Below are positions 6,689 to 6,870 of a stretch of DNA of 6,870 nucleotides, piece by piece (positions within the stretch are counted from its first letter, which is position 1; each line of letters starts with the position of its first letter). Position numbers and translations under genes: made by a program. The notes beneath the pieces are model-generated. The model was not told the origin of the DNA. It did no database searches and was given only the letters and a program-made list of their open reading frames with translations. Source of the DNA: Halanaerobium sp. (GTDB lineage: Bacteria; Bacillota; Halanaerobiia; Halanaerobiales; Halanaerobiaceae); the NCBI GenBank assembly GCA_003070825.1, contig QBLP01000093.1, forward strand, positions 1 to 6,870. The letters run 5' to 3'.

Positions 6689-6870
6689 CCATACTGATTC
6701 GGATATCAGAAAAATTATTATCCTGAACCACCTTAATTCTCTTTCTCTTCATCAGCTCAAGTAAAGCAAGCAGACTAACCACAATTTCCAGCTGGTTGTT
6801 CTCTTCTCTGATTAACTGATAAAAAGAAATCTCCTGATTGACCTTTCTTATATCTTTTAAAATATCTCTA
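6681..6870 (-). CDS. scpA: Segregation and condensation protein A (ScpA), C-terminal part
   Basis: ScpA is the kleisin of bacterial condensin, joining the two Smc heads and carrying ScpB. Only the last 62 codons are in the window; the gene continues past the right edge, and the first complete codon ends at 6869. The visible residues form the C-terminal winged helix that binds the cap side of one Smc head. The family signature is here as VVSLLALLELMKRKRIKVVQ followed by FSDIRI, close to the usual LALLEL...F.DI pattern. The frame is too short to match by length, but this motif together with the adjoining scpB makes the call secure. The stop codon lies within the ribosome binding site of scpB. 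Confidence 0.93.
   Translation of the reverse strand, partial: RDILKDIRKVNQEISFYQLIREENNQLEIVVSLLALLELMKRKRIKVVQDNNFSDIRISMER

Overview
The window is a chromosome-maintenance cluster from a low-GC, AT-rich Firmicute-type bacterium. All six genes lie on the minus strand, so transcription runs from the right edge to the left: scpA (3' end only), scpB, rluB, spoVS, smc, ftsY. Strong AGGAGG/GAGGTGA ribosome binding sites, A/T-rich third positions, a Gram-positive-type ScpAB-Smc condensin and a SpoVS protein all fit Clostridia-like or Halanaerobium-like lineages. The placement near Halanaerobiales is an inference from overall character, not a demonstrated match.

Region by region: 6681-6870 holds the C-terminal winged-helix part of ScpA. 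scpB follows after 4 bases, with the scpA stop codon inside its ribosome binding site. A 64-base AT-rich gap leads to rluB, a 23S rRNA pseudouridine synthase. A 151-base gap then carries a candidate sigma-H-type promoter and a small hairpin before spoVS. A convincing rho-independent terminator with a GTGA tetraloop closes spoVS. smc begins only 18 to 36 bases beyond that stem, has no well-placed canonical start codon, and may start at ATT. smc abuts ftsY with no gap, and ftsY starts at GTG behind a strong AAGGAGG. The first 203 bases carry no recognisable gene: they hold one weak hairpin and, at the very edge, a GC-rich structured patch unlike its surroundings.

Functionally, Smc, ScpA and ScpB form the bacterial condensin that organises and segregates the chromosome. 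FtsY is the signal recognition particle receptor, and its coupling to smc is a common Firmicute arrangement. RluB is a frequent neighbour of scpAB. In Bacillus subtilis the scpAB/rluB block and the smc-ftsY block are separate loci; here they sit together, with spoVS at the join.

Most of the window is well-known core biology with intact motifs, and I see no evidence of a wholly new system. The points worth a second look are the likely AUU start of smc, the sigma-H-like promoter in front of spoVS, the terminator pressed against smc, and the GC-rich patch at the left edge.
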